Source of the DNA: Bizionia argentinensis JUB59
GTDB taxonomy: Bacteria; Bacteroidota; Bacteroidia; Flavobacteriales; Flavobacteriaceae
Length of the DNA: 64,000 bases
Reading direction: 5' to 3'
Assembly: GCF_000224335.1 (NCBI RefSeq)
Contig: NZ_AFXZ01000002.1
Location: forward strand, 124,001-188,000
Positions 53,029 to 60,701 of this stretch are shown in pieces (position 1 is the first letter of the stretch; the number at the start of each line of letters is the position of its first letter). A program made the translations under genes and the position numbers. The notes beneath the pieces are model-generated. The model was not told the origin of the DNA and searched no databases. It worked only from the letters and a program-made list of their open reading frames with translations.

Positions 53029-53094
53029 TATAACAAAAAACAGACAGGCAACAACGTGTTTTTAGATAATTATTTAAGGGTGTTTTTTATGAAA

Positions 53095-55014
53095 TTAAAG
53101 CGCGTTAGCGGCATCATAACCGGTTTTTATGGCGTGTGAAATATCCGCAACTTCACTACAATCGCCAACTTTAACAACATCTATTCCAGCATTGGTTAAA
53201 GCGACTGCATTAAAAGCAACAGGTCGGGCACCACTTGCCATAACGACAAAGTCGCAAGGAATTTGTTTCGCTTGGCCATTGGTGTCAACACAGTGTAAGA
53301 CATCTATTGTAATATTTTTAACTTCGTGACCCGTAAACTGTTCAACGCCATAAGTCCTAAAGTTTTCGAGTAAAGTTGGTAGTACGGTGTTGCTAATGCC
53401 GTTTGCAATGGTGTCTTGTTTTTCTACAATGGAAACTTTACAACCTTGTTCGGCGAGAAATTCAGCGGTTTCACAACCAACCAAACCACCACCTATAACA
53501 ACCACACGACCAGATACTTTTTGTTTTCCAGAAAGCACTTTCCAAGCGTCGCAAACGTTAGGACTATTTACTCCTGGAATTGGTGGTGTAAAACTTAAGG
53601 CGCCGACCGCTACAATTACGGCGTCGGGCGCCAAATCTAGAATATTTTGAATAGTGGCAGTTTCTCCCAATCTTAATATCACCCCTTCTATTTCTGTGGC
53701 ATGAACCAAGTCTTGAACGGCACGATGCATTTCTCGTTTTCGGGGCGGTACATCCGCAATGTTTAATTGACCACCCAATCTAGTTTCTTTTTCAAATAAA
53801 GTAACCCAATGTCCTTTTTTAGCTGCCACGCGGGCCGCTTCAAGTCCTGAAGGACCACCACCGATAACCACAACGTTTTTCTTAACTTCTGCAGGTGTTA
53901 TGATGCGGGTTTCTTCAAAACCGTTTTCAGCATTTAGAACACAGGCTACAAAAGCGCGATTCTGGATATTATCGGTGCAACCTCTATTACAAGAAATACA
54001 ACGTCGAATATCGCAAGCATTACCAGCAGCCGTTTTATTAATCCAATCAGGATCGGCTAATAGCGGTCGGCCGAGACCAATCATATCAGCTTTACCACTT
54101 TCAAGAACGCTTTCTGCCATTTCAGGATCAATTATTCGTCCAACAGCACTCACAGGAATAGAAACTGCCTGTTTTACTGTTCCCGTTATATCAACAAAAA
54201 AACAATACGGCTGAACTCCCATTGGCGGAATAGTATCTGCCAAATTCCCGGTATGATTGGCTTGCGCTACGTGCAACATATCCACGCCAGCTTCTTCCAA
54301 CCACTTGGCAAACTGTGGTGCATCCACTTCATCAATTCCACCACGGCCACGTTCAGGCGTTACTACCGGGAATTTGTATTCAAGAATCATATTTGGAACC
54401 GCTTTTTTCAAAGCATGCACCAACATCAATGCAAAGCGGGTTCGGTTTTCCAGAGAACCTCCAAACTTATCGGTTCTCATATTCATTTTCGTACTACATA
54501 AAGCACCAACCAATCTATCGCCGTGCACTTGGATTACATCTACACCAGCTTTTTCAGCGCGTATGGCACAATCGCACATTTTTATAATAATTTCTTTCAA
54601 CGTTTCTTCAGTCACTTCATTCACGAAAAACTCCATATCATGATGTACTTTGGCGCGAACTTCATCAAACTGACCATTATCAAATAAAATATTGATAGCG
54701 TCGCAGTCATATTCAGGATGAAAAATTTGAACACCCAATTTGGCACCGTACAAATGAACACTATTGGCTAACAAGCGGAAACTTTCAATTTGGCTGTCAT
54801 CAAACAACTTTGGCGTAGGCGCAAAGCTTCGTATAGGCGCCACATCACCCAAAACAATATAACCAACGCCTCCTTTGGCAAGTCGGGTGTAAAAAGCACG
54901 ACTCTGCGGACTGATGCTGCCGTCCTTCGCTTCATATCCAGTAGTTAACGGTGGAAACATGATGCGGTTTTTAAAGGTTTTTCCGCCGATGGTGATAGGT
55001 TCGAGTATTTTCAT
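53095..55014 (-). CDS. OYE-type NADH:flavin oxidoreductase with Fe-S and FAD/NAD domains (2,4-dienoyl-CoA reductase-like)
   Basis: About 639 residues from ATG 55014 (a TTG ten codons upstream is a weaker start). An FMN TIM barrel fills about 1-330 (starting ILEPITIGGKTFKNRIMFPP). A 4Fe-4S cluster is formed by the cysteines in CDIRRCISCNRGCTDN (about 345-360). FAD- and NAD-binding domains follow (KKNVVVIGGGPSGLEAAR near 385; GRVVVIGGGLVGCETAEFLAEQG near 510). This build is shared by FadH and bile-acid-inducible oxidoreductases. It reduces enones or dienoyl-CoA. It is divergent from an MFS transporter gene. Confidence 0.88.
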   Translation of the reverse strand: MKILEPITIGGKTFKNRIMFPPLTTGYEAKDGSISPQSRAFYTRLAKGGVGYIVLGDVAPIRSFAPTPKLFDDSQIESFRLLANSVHLYGAKLGVQIFHPEYDCDAINILFDNGQFDEVRAKVHHDMEFFVNEVTEETLKEIIIKMCDCAIRAEKAGVDVIQVHGDRLVGALCSTKMNMRTDKFGGSLENRTRFALMLVHALKKAVPNMILEYKFPVVTPERGRGGIDEVDAPQFAKWLEEAGVDMLHVAQANHTGNLADTIPPMGVQPYCFFVDITGTVKQAVSIPVSAVGRIIDPEMAESVLESGKADMIGLGRPLLADPDWINKTAAGNACDIRRCISCNRGCTDNIQNRAFVACVLNAENGFEETRIITPAEVKKNVVVIGGGPSGLEAARVAAKKGHWVTLFEKETRLGGQLNIADVPPRKREMHRAVQDLVHATEIEGVILRLGETATIQNILDLAPDAVIVAVGALSFTPPIPGVNSPNVCDAWKVLSGKQKVSGRVVVIGGGLVGCETAEFLAEQGCKVSIVEKQDTIANGISNTVLPTLLENFRTYGVEQFTGHEVKNITIDVLHCVDTNGQAKQIPCDFVVMASGARPVAFNAVALTNAGIDVVKVGDCSEVADISHAIKTGYDAANAL

Positions 55015-55080
55015 GATTAATTTTTGAGGTAAATTATTAGCCAAATAACAGCCAATTTTTAAAGTAATCTTATTAACAAA

Positions 55081-55184
55081 AATAAGAATTCTAATTATTT
55101 AAACTTGACATTTAACGCCACATTAAGAAATGAAAGCCAACAGATCTCAAAGCAAAAAACTACTTTTGTATTCTTAATAAGAAT
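55081..55184. promoter_or_regulatory. Divergent promoter region with AATAAGAAT motifs
   Basis: A perfect 7-1-7 inverted repeat ATTCTTAATAAGAAT lies at 55170-55184 immediately after a -7 element TACTTTTG (55161-55168) that serves the MFS gene. The half-site AATAAGAAT recurs at 55081-55089 nearer to the leftward OYE gene. A common regulator of both genes is plausible. Confidence 0.5.
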
Positions 55185-55216
55185 GGGTTTTTTAATAGCC
55201 ATTATTTATATAATAT

Positions 55217-56407
55217 ATGGAACAAAAAGACGCTAACGGATTAAATAAAACATCACGAACATTATTGCTCGCGGGGATTTTATTTGTTGCGATAAATTTA
55301 CGACCAGCACTTTCCAGCATTGGTCCGTTAATAGATATGATTCGTCAAGATATTGGCCTTTCAGACACTTTATTAGGTTTACTCACGACCTTGCCTTTAA
55401 TAGCATTTGGTGTCGTTTCAACCATTACGCCATTGTTTACTAAACGCTTTGGAATAGGAAATACGCTTTTAGGCGCATTGATTTTACTGGCTTCTGGAAT
55501 ACTAATTCGATCGTCGGGAGGGATTTTCGAATTGTATTTAGGAACTATTTTATTAGGAATTGCTATTGCTTTCGGAAATGTATTAATCCCAGCATTAATT
55601 AAAAGAAATTTTCCACATAAAGCTGGATTGGTTACTAGTTTATACTCGGGAATCATGTCACTTGGTGCGTCGTTTGCTGCTGGATTGAGTGTGCCTTTGG
55701 CTATGGAACTCAATTTAGGTTGGCGGGGATCATTAGGAATTTGGGCCGTTTTGGCTATTTTAGCTATAATTATATGGATTCCGAACATCAAACGTATTAA
55801 TCGCACGCCGCCACGACGAAGTTTTAAAGAGGCCATGAAAAAATTGAGTGGCTCTAAATTAGTCTGGAAACTGGCCTTGTACATGGGACTTCAATCTATG
55901 GCTTTTTATGTTATTTTAGCTTGGTTACCGGCTATTCTATTCGACCGCGGCTTTGATGCTTCGTATGCGGGATGGATGCTTTCACTATCACAAGCTACGG
56001 GAATCATTGGCGCTATATTTATTCCTATTTGGGCAGGATCTCGAAAAGATCAGCGATTAGTAATTCTCTCTTTAGTTATTGTTGAAGTTATAGCATTAAT
56101 CGGATTAATGATTCCTGGAATGGGTTTAACTGAACTCTGGGTTGGAATGATTGGAATGGTATTGGGAGGCACTTTTGGGTTGGCTCTTTTACTAATTGTT
56201 TTAAGATCTGATGATGCCGAAACAGCGGCTGAATTATCTGGTATTGTACAATCTATAGGTTATTTTATTGCCGCAACTGGACCATTTATTGTGGGTGTGA
56301 TTTATGATTTAACCCATGTTTGGAATTACGCTTTAGTTTTATTGTTGGTGGTGGCACTTATCAAACTTACTATGGGTATAGGTGTTGGAAAAGACCAGAA
56401 GGTTTAA
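55217..56407 (+). CDS. MFS transporter, CynX/NimT-like
   Basis: A 396-residue protein with 12 membrane helices. The N-terminal LLLAGILFVAINLRPALSSIGPLIDMI and the motif RRSF/RxxG-like loops match the CynX/NimT (cyanate transporter/2-nitroimidazole exporter) subfamily of the major facilitator superfamily. The substrate is unknown. It is divergent from the OYE gene, so both may belong to one small-molecule resistance locus. Confidence 0.85.
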   Translation: MEQKDANGLNKTSRTLLLAGILFVAINLRPALSSIGPLIDMIRQDIGLSDTLLGLLTTLPLIAFGVVSTITPLFTKRFGIGNTLLGALILLASGILIRSSGGIFELYLGTILLGIAIAFGNVLIPALIKRNFPHKAGLVTSLYSGIMSLGASFAAGLSVPLAMELNLGWRGSLGIWAVLAILAIIIWIPNIKRINRTPPRRSFKEAMKKLSGSKLVWKLALYMGLQSMAFYVILAWLPAILFDRGFDASYAGWMLSLSQATGIIGAIFIPIWAGSRKDQRLVILSLVIVEVIALIGLMIPGMGLTELWVGMIGMVLGGTFGLALLLIVLRSDDAETAAELSGIVQSIGYFIAATGPFIVGVIYDLTHVWNYALVLLLVVALIKLTMGIGVGKDQKV

Positions 56408-56588
56408 TTTAAAGGAATTATTTCTTCTGAAGAAATACTTTCAATTATTATGGTATTTGGATCATTTCGTTAAAAAACCAGCCAAAATCAGCAAATATCA
56501 ATACCAAAAAGTGACATAAAGGCGCGGTTTTATGCTGGTATGTTATTTGATTATTTCTATCTAAAGATTGCCAAAAAATTATAATTCT

Positions 56589-57596
56589 ATGAAAACTCAA
56601 CATACAGCTTATTCTATATTAGACCTCGCTTTAGTTTCTGAAGGTCATTCACTTAAACAAACGTATAATAACGCCCTTGAATTAGCGCAGAATGCTGAAA
56701 CTTTTGGTTACACCCGTTATTGGTTGGCCGAACATCATAACGCACCTAATATTGGAAGTAGCGCTACATCAGTATTAATTGGCTATGTAGCTAGTGGTAC
56801 AAATACAATTCGCGTAGGCTCTGGTGGCATTATGCTACCCAATCATTCGCCATTAATCGTCGCCGAACAGTTTGGAACTTTAGGATCTTTATATCCCAAC
56901 CGCATTGATTTAGGTTTAGGAAGAGCGCCAGGAACAGACAGAGAAACCGCACAAGCCATCCGCTCGGATTTTATGCAAGCCGCACAGTCTTTTCCGAATG
57001 AATTGGATAAAATTCAAAATTACTTTTCTGTAGATAATGCAAAATCGAAAGTACGTGCCACAGTGGCAGAAGGTGTGGATGTGCCTCTTTATATTTTGGG
57101 TTCTAGTACGGATAGTGCGCATTTAGCCGCGAAAAAAGGTTTGCCTTATGCATTTGCTAGTCACTTTGCAACGACACATTTATCGAACGCTATAGATATT
57201 TATAGAAAGGAGTTTCAACCGTCAGAACATTTAGAAAAACCTTATGTTATGGCTGGTGTTAATATTGTTATAGCCGATACAGATGAAGAAGCACAGCGTT
57301 TATCAACCTCATTAATCCGTATGATTTTAGGGATATTTACGGGCAAACGCGATTTTGTCCATCCACCAACCGCAATGACTGATGAATACAAGGAAATTCT
57401 AGAACATCCGCAAATTCATCAAATGCTAAAATATTCTTTTATAGGCAGTAAAGCTAGCGTAAAAGCGCAAGTCAAAGATTTTATAGAGCAAACGCAAGCA
57501 GATGAACTAATTGCCGTGACGAACATTTATGATGGAAAGGAAAGAATTAGATCTTATGAACTGTTTGCGGAAATTATGAAAGAATTAAACGAATAA
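56589..57596 (+). CDS. LLM-class flavin-dependent oxidoreductase
   Basis: About 335 residues from ATG 56589, chosen over a TTG 21 bp upstream (which would add MPKNYNS). The protein is a luciferase-like TIM barrel (SILDLALVSEGHSLKQTYNNALELAQNAETFGYTRYWLAEHHNAP with the conserved AEHH near residue 50). These enzymes use reduced FMN for mono-oxygenation. The substrate is unknown. No close partner gene is visible. Confidence 0.88.
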   Translation: MKTQHTAYSILDLALVSEGHSLKQTYNNALELAQNAETFGYTRYWLAEHHNAPNIGSSATSVLIGYVASGTNTIRVGSGGIMLPNHSPLIVAEQFGTLGSLYPNRIDLGLGRAPGTDRETAQAIRSDFMQAAQSFPNELDKIQNYFSVDNAKSKVRATVAEGVDVPLYILGSSTDSAHLAAKKGLPYAFASHFATTHLSNAIDIYRKEFQPSEHLEKPYVMAGVNIVIADTDEEAQRLSTSLIRMILGIFTGKRDFVHPPTAMTDEYKEILEHPQIHQMLKYSFIGSKASVKAQVKDFIEQTQADELIAVTNIYDGKERIRSYELFAEIMKELNE

Positions 57597-57603
57597 GAAT
57601 TCA

Positions 57604-57639
57604 ATTGAAGGTAATCTTATAAAAGTGTGATTATCTTTG
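57604..57639 (+). promoter_or_regulatory. Helicase gene promoter
   Basis: TATCTTTG (57632-57639) with TTG at 57604-57606, spacing 25 bp, slightly long. The transcript start would be about 8-10 bases before the ATG at 57655. Confidence 0.45.
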
Positions 57640-57654
57640 TACAAAAATAGAGTT

Positions 57655-59004
57655 ATGTCAAAACAGTTTTCAGATCTAGGAATTAATGCACCATTACAGA
57701 AAAGTTTAATCGCTTTAGGGATTTCGGTTCCTACAGATGTTCAGGAGAAATCGATTCCTGTAATTCTTAATCAAAAAGAAGATGTGGTTGTTTTGGCAAA
57801 AACAGGAACTGGAAAAACAGCTGCTTTTGGTTTGCCTTTATTGCAGTTAATGGATGTTGAGAACACCAATGTACAAGCATTAATATTAGCACCAACCAGA
57901 GAGTTGGGCCAGCAAATTTTTGCCAATTTAGAATCTTTTTCCAAAAATAATCCAAAAATTTCCATTGCTTCTGTTTGTGGAGGGATTCCTATAAAACCTC
58001 AAATAGAACGTTTGAAAATGCCTACACAGATTGTTGTAGCAACACCTGGACGTTTGGTAGATTTAATAAAACGTGGCGCCATTTCTATTAAAAATCTAGA
58101 CTATTTAGTGCTAGATGAGGCCGATGAAATGATTAGCGCTTTAAAGGACGAAGTGGATTCTATATTAAAAGACACGCCTAAAACGAGAAGAACCTTATTG
58201 TTTACGGCTACTATGCCTGGAACGATCAAGCAATTGGTTCAAAACTATATGTCTAAACATGTGGTGCAAATTGAAGACGATATGGCAACCGTTGGGCATC
58301 AAGGTATCGATCATCAATATGTGGTTGTAGAGCCCATTGAAAAATTAGAGGTTTTACTTCACTTTTTAAATTCTAAAGAAGGCGAGCGTGGGATTATATT
58401 TTGTAAAACCAAAGCAGCGGTTAATAAATTAGCTAAAAATTTAGCGATAAATAAATTCTCTTCTGGTGCTATTCATGGAAGTTTAACCCAAGGCATTCGC
58501 GACCGGATAATGGGTCAGTTTAGGGAAGGTCATATTGATATTTTAGTGGCTACCGATTTAGCAGCACGAGGCATTGATGTCAAAGAAATTTCTTATGTGG
58601 TTAATTACCATTTACCAGACACCTATGATGCGTATGTGCATAGAAGCGGCCGAACGGCTAGGGCAGGAGCAACAGGTCTTTCTTTAACTATTTTACAGCA
58701 AGAAGAAGTTCAGGATATTGCCGATTTCGAAAAAGAATTAGGCATTAGTTTTAGTGAATTTAAAAAAGCAGATGCACAAAGTATTGAAGAAAATAACGGT
58801 TTAATTTGGGCGAAAAAAATATTCAAGATTAAGCCCAATCGTGATGTTTCTGAAGATTTTAAAGCGAAAATAAAAACAATTTTCCATCATTTAACAAAAG
58901 AGGAATTAGTCGATAAGATTTTAGCGAATTATTTGGCGGAATCGGGTTCTGAAAACTTGAAAGTTACAGGCGATAAGAAGGTTAAAAAGAATCCTAAAAA
59001 ATAA
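57655..59004 (+). CDS. DEAD-box RNA helicase
   Basis: About 449 residues from ATG 57655; the TTG 18 bp upstream is inside the -7 element and is not a credible start. The motifs are Q-motif FSDLGINAPLQKSL, Walker A AKTGTGKTAA near residue 47, PTRELG, TPGRLVDL, DEAD in LVLDEADEMI near residue 156, TAT, and the C-terminal GRTARAG (HRSGRTARAG). The C-terminal 70 residues are Lys-rich and similar to RhlE/DbpA-like tails. It unwinds RNA, perhaps in ribosome assembly or cold growth. Confidence 0.92.
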   Translation: MSKQFSDLGINAPLQKSLIALGISVPTDVQEKSIPVILNQKEDVVVLAKTGTGKTAAFGLPLLQLMDVENTNVQALILAPTRELGQQIFANLESFSKNNPKISIASVCGGIPIKPQIERLKMPTQIVVATPGRLVDLIKRGAISIKNLDYLVLDEADEMISALKDEVDSILKDTPKTRRTLLFTATMPGTIKQLVQNYMSKHVVQIEDDMATVGHQGIDHQYVVVEPIEKLEVLLHFLNSKEGERGIIFCKTKAAVNKLAKNLAINKFSSGAIHGSLTQGIRDRIMGQFREGHIDILVATDLAARGIDVKEISYVVNYHLPDTYDAYVHRSGRTARAGATGLSLTILQQEEVQDIADFEKELGISFSEFKKADAQSIEENNGLIWAKKIFKIKPNRDVSEDFKAKIKTIFHHLTKEELVDKILANYLAESGSENLKVTGDKKVKKNPKK

Positions 59005-59010
59005 TTTATT

Positions 59011-59190
59011 GATTGTCCGCAAAATATCATATCGCTATAAATTATCATTATTGTAATGACATAATTTTTGGGCATCACAAAATAGCAAATGTTTATTCTG
59101 TTCTGCGTAAATCCGCGAAATATGCAGGAGAACTTTTCCCTGCGATTATATTTATTTCCAGTTGATTGCACAGATGTTTTCAGATTTTTT
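59011..59190 (+). repeat. Dispersed intergenic repeat, copy C
   Basis: Lies in the 235-bp convergent spacer after the helicase gene. It shares ATCGCTATAAATT (59031-59043) with copy B, the CTGCGTAAATCCGCGAAA segment (59104-59121) with copy A, and a diverged core (TTTATTTCCAGTTGATTGCACA) with both. The middle is longer than in copy B. Confidence 0.65.
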
Positions 59191-59239
59191 TGCTAGTATG
59201 ACAAAAAATGGAGATACAAATAATTTTATCAATATAATC

Positions 59240-59986
59240 TCAAGGTAATAATAAAGGTTCCAAAACCTCCCAAACATTATTTGCTACTATTTTATGACCC
59301 TTCACATTCGGATGAATGCCATCAATTTGATTAAGTGATGCGATACCGCCAACATCCTTCAAAATAAAAGGAATGAATTCTAACTTATTTTTTTGAGCTA
59401 AATCAGCATAAAGCTGTCTGAATTCTGTAGTATAAGCTTGACCCATATTTGGTGGTAATTCCATACCGGCAAGAATAATGATGGTTTCTGGGCTTTTTTC
59501 ACGAACCACATCTATAATAGCTTGCAAATTGGATCGTGTTTCTGTTAACTGAACCCCTCGTAAACCATCGTTGGCGCCAAGTTCCAATAAAAAGATATTT
59601 GGTGTTTGTTTAATAACCCAATCAATTCTGCTTTTCCCTCCAGCAGTCGTTTCACCACTAACGCCTGAATTGATCACCGTATAATCCAATTTTAGAGAAT
59701 CTATTTGTTGTTGCAAAACTTCAGGATAACCATCATTGCTATCGTCCAGGCCATAGCCAGCCGTGATACTATCACCAAAGCACAGAATCGTTTTGGTTTC
59801 AGTTTCTGCTTCAGTAGTGGTTTCAGTTTGTTCAACAGAAGGAATGTTTTCTGTAGTTTTTTCACTTTTAGCATCGCCACAAGCGTAGAGTAGTAGCGCC
59901 AAAATAAAATAACAAAACTTTATGAGTTTAGCGGCTCTAGAGGTTGCCAGATATGAATAGAATTGGTTATTTTGAGCCTTGAACAT
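59240..59986 (-). CDS. SGNH-hydrolase lipoprotein, TesA-like esterase
   Basis: A 248-residue lipoprotein with the lipobox ending at Cys36 (LLLYAC) after a long basic-hydrophobic leader. The SGNH blocks are FGDSITAGYG near residue 72 (catalytic Ser), GVSGETTAGG, GANDGLRG near residue 137, and DGIHPNVKGH near residue 225 (catalytic His). It is the acyl-CoA thioesterase I/arylesterase family. As in E. coli, it is divergent from an ABC ATPase/permease pair (tesA-ybbA-ybbP), suggesting a shared role in envelope lipids. Confidence 0.9.
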   Translation of the reverse strand: MFKAQNNQFYSYLATSRAAKLIKFCYFILALLLYACGDAKSEKTTENIPSVEQTETTTEAETETKTILCFGDSITAGYGLDDSNDGYPEVLQQQIDSLKLDYTVINSGVSGETTAGGKSRIDWVIKQTPNIFLLELGANDGLRGVQLTETRSNLQAIIDVVREKSPETIIILAGMELPPNMGQAYTTEFRQLYADLAQKNKLEFIPFILKDVGGIASLNQIDGIHPNVKGHKIVANNVWEVLEPLLLP

Positions 59987-60011
59987 GAGTCGTATTTAAA
60001 TTGAAATTTAT

Positions 60012-60701
60012 ATGTCAAAGATATTAAAGATTACTGGGTTGGAAAAGACATATACCAGCGGTAATAAACAATTAACAGTTTTACACGATATTACCTTTGA
60101 TGTTGAAAAAGGACAAACCTTCTCCATTGTTGGGCCATCCGGAAGTGGAAAAACCACCTTGCTGGGGCTTTGCGCCGGATTAGATCAGCCAAATGCTGGT
60201 ACTGTGGAATTATGCGGACAAGATTTAAATAATTTAAATGAAGATCAACGCGCTCAATTGCGTAACAAAGAAGTTGGTTTTATTTTTCAGAATTTCCAAT
60301 TGCTACCAACATTAACAGCTCTCGAAAATGTGAGTGTTCCTTTAGAATTGCAAGGTTCTAAAGCCGCTACAACTAAAAGCTTGGCTTTATTAGAAAAAGT
60401 AGGTTTAGGCGATCGGGTGCATCATTATCCATCCCAACTTTCTGGAGGCGAGCAACAACGGGTAGCTCTAGCTCGCGCTTTTGCGAATTCACCTTCTATA
60501 TTATTTGCCGACGAACCAACTGGAAATTTGGACGAAGAAACTGGTGAAAAGGTAATTCAGCTATTACTGGATTTGAATACCGAAAACGGGACCACTTTAG
60601 TTATTATTACCCACGATTTGGAATTAGCCAACAGGACGCAGCAAATATTAAAACTTAAAGGTGGAAAAATAGTAACGAACGAACCTACATCTGTACTGTG
60701 A
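60012..60701 (+). CDS. ABC transporter ATP-binding protein (YbbA/LolD type)
   Basis: A 229-residue ATPase with Walker [10 protein letters not shown] near residue 41, Q-loop [14 protein letters not shown] signature [16 protein letters not shown] near residue 141, and Walker [18 protein letters not shown] near residue 161. This is the MacB/LolD-type. It overlaps the permease gene by 4 bp, and together they form an ABC3-type complex that is thought to extract or move lipids or lipoproteins from the membrane, not to import solutes. Confidence 0.93.
   Translation: MSKILKITGLEKTYTSGNKQLTVLHDITFDVEKGQTFSIVGPSGSGKTTLLGLCAGLDQPNAGTVELCGQDLNNLNEDQRAQLRNKEVGFIFQNFQLLPTLTALENVSVPLELQGSKAATTKSLALLEKVGLGDRVHHYPSQLSGGEQQRVALARAFANSPSILFADEPTGNLDEETGEKVIQLLLDLNTENGTTLVIITHDLELANRTQQILKLKGGKIVTNEPTSVL
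60016..60023 (-). promoter_or_regulatory. -7 element for the SGNH gene
   Basis: TATCTTTG on the minus strand, 29 bp upstream of the SGNH ATG and inside the first codons of the divergent ABC gene, so the two transcripts would overlap at their 5' ends. Confidence 0.4.

Noticed and set aside
53387-54643. Several 60-128-codon plus-strand frames inside the OYE gene
   Set aside because: All lie antisense to the TIM-barrel and FAD coding region and show no own protein pattern.
55345-55884. 179-codon frame on the minus strand inside the MFS gene
   Set aside because: It lies wholly within a well-supported gene on the other strand and its translation is rich in Pro, Asn and Lys with no domain.
57637-57654. 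Upstream TTG start for the helicase gene
   Set aside because: It overlaps the -7 promoter element, so it could not be transcribed.
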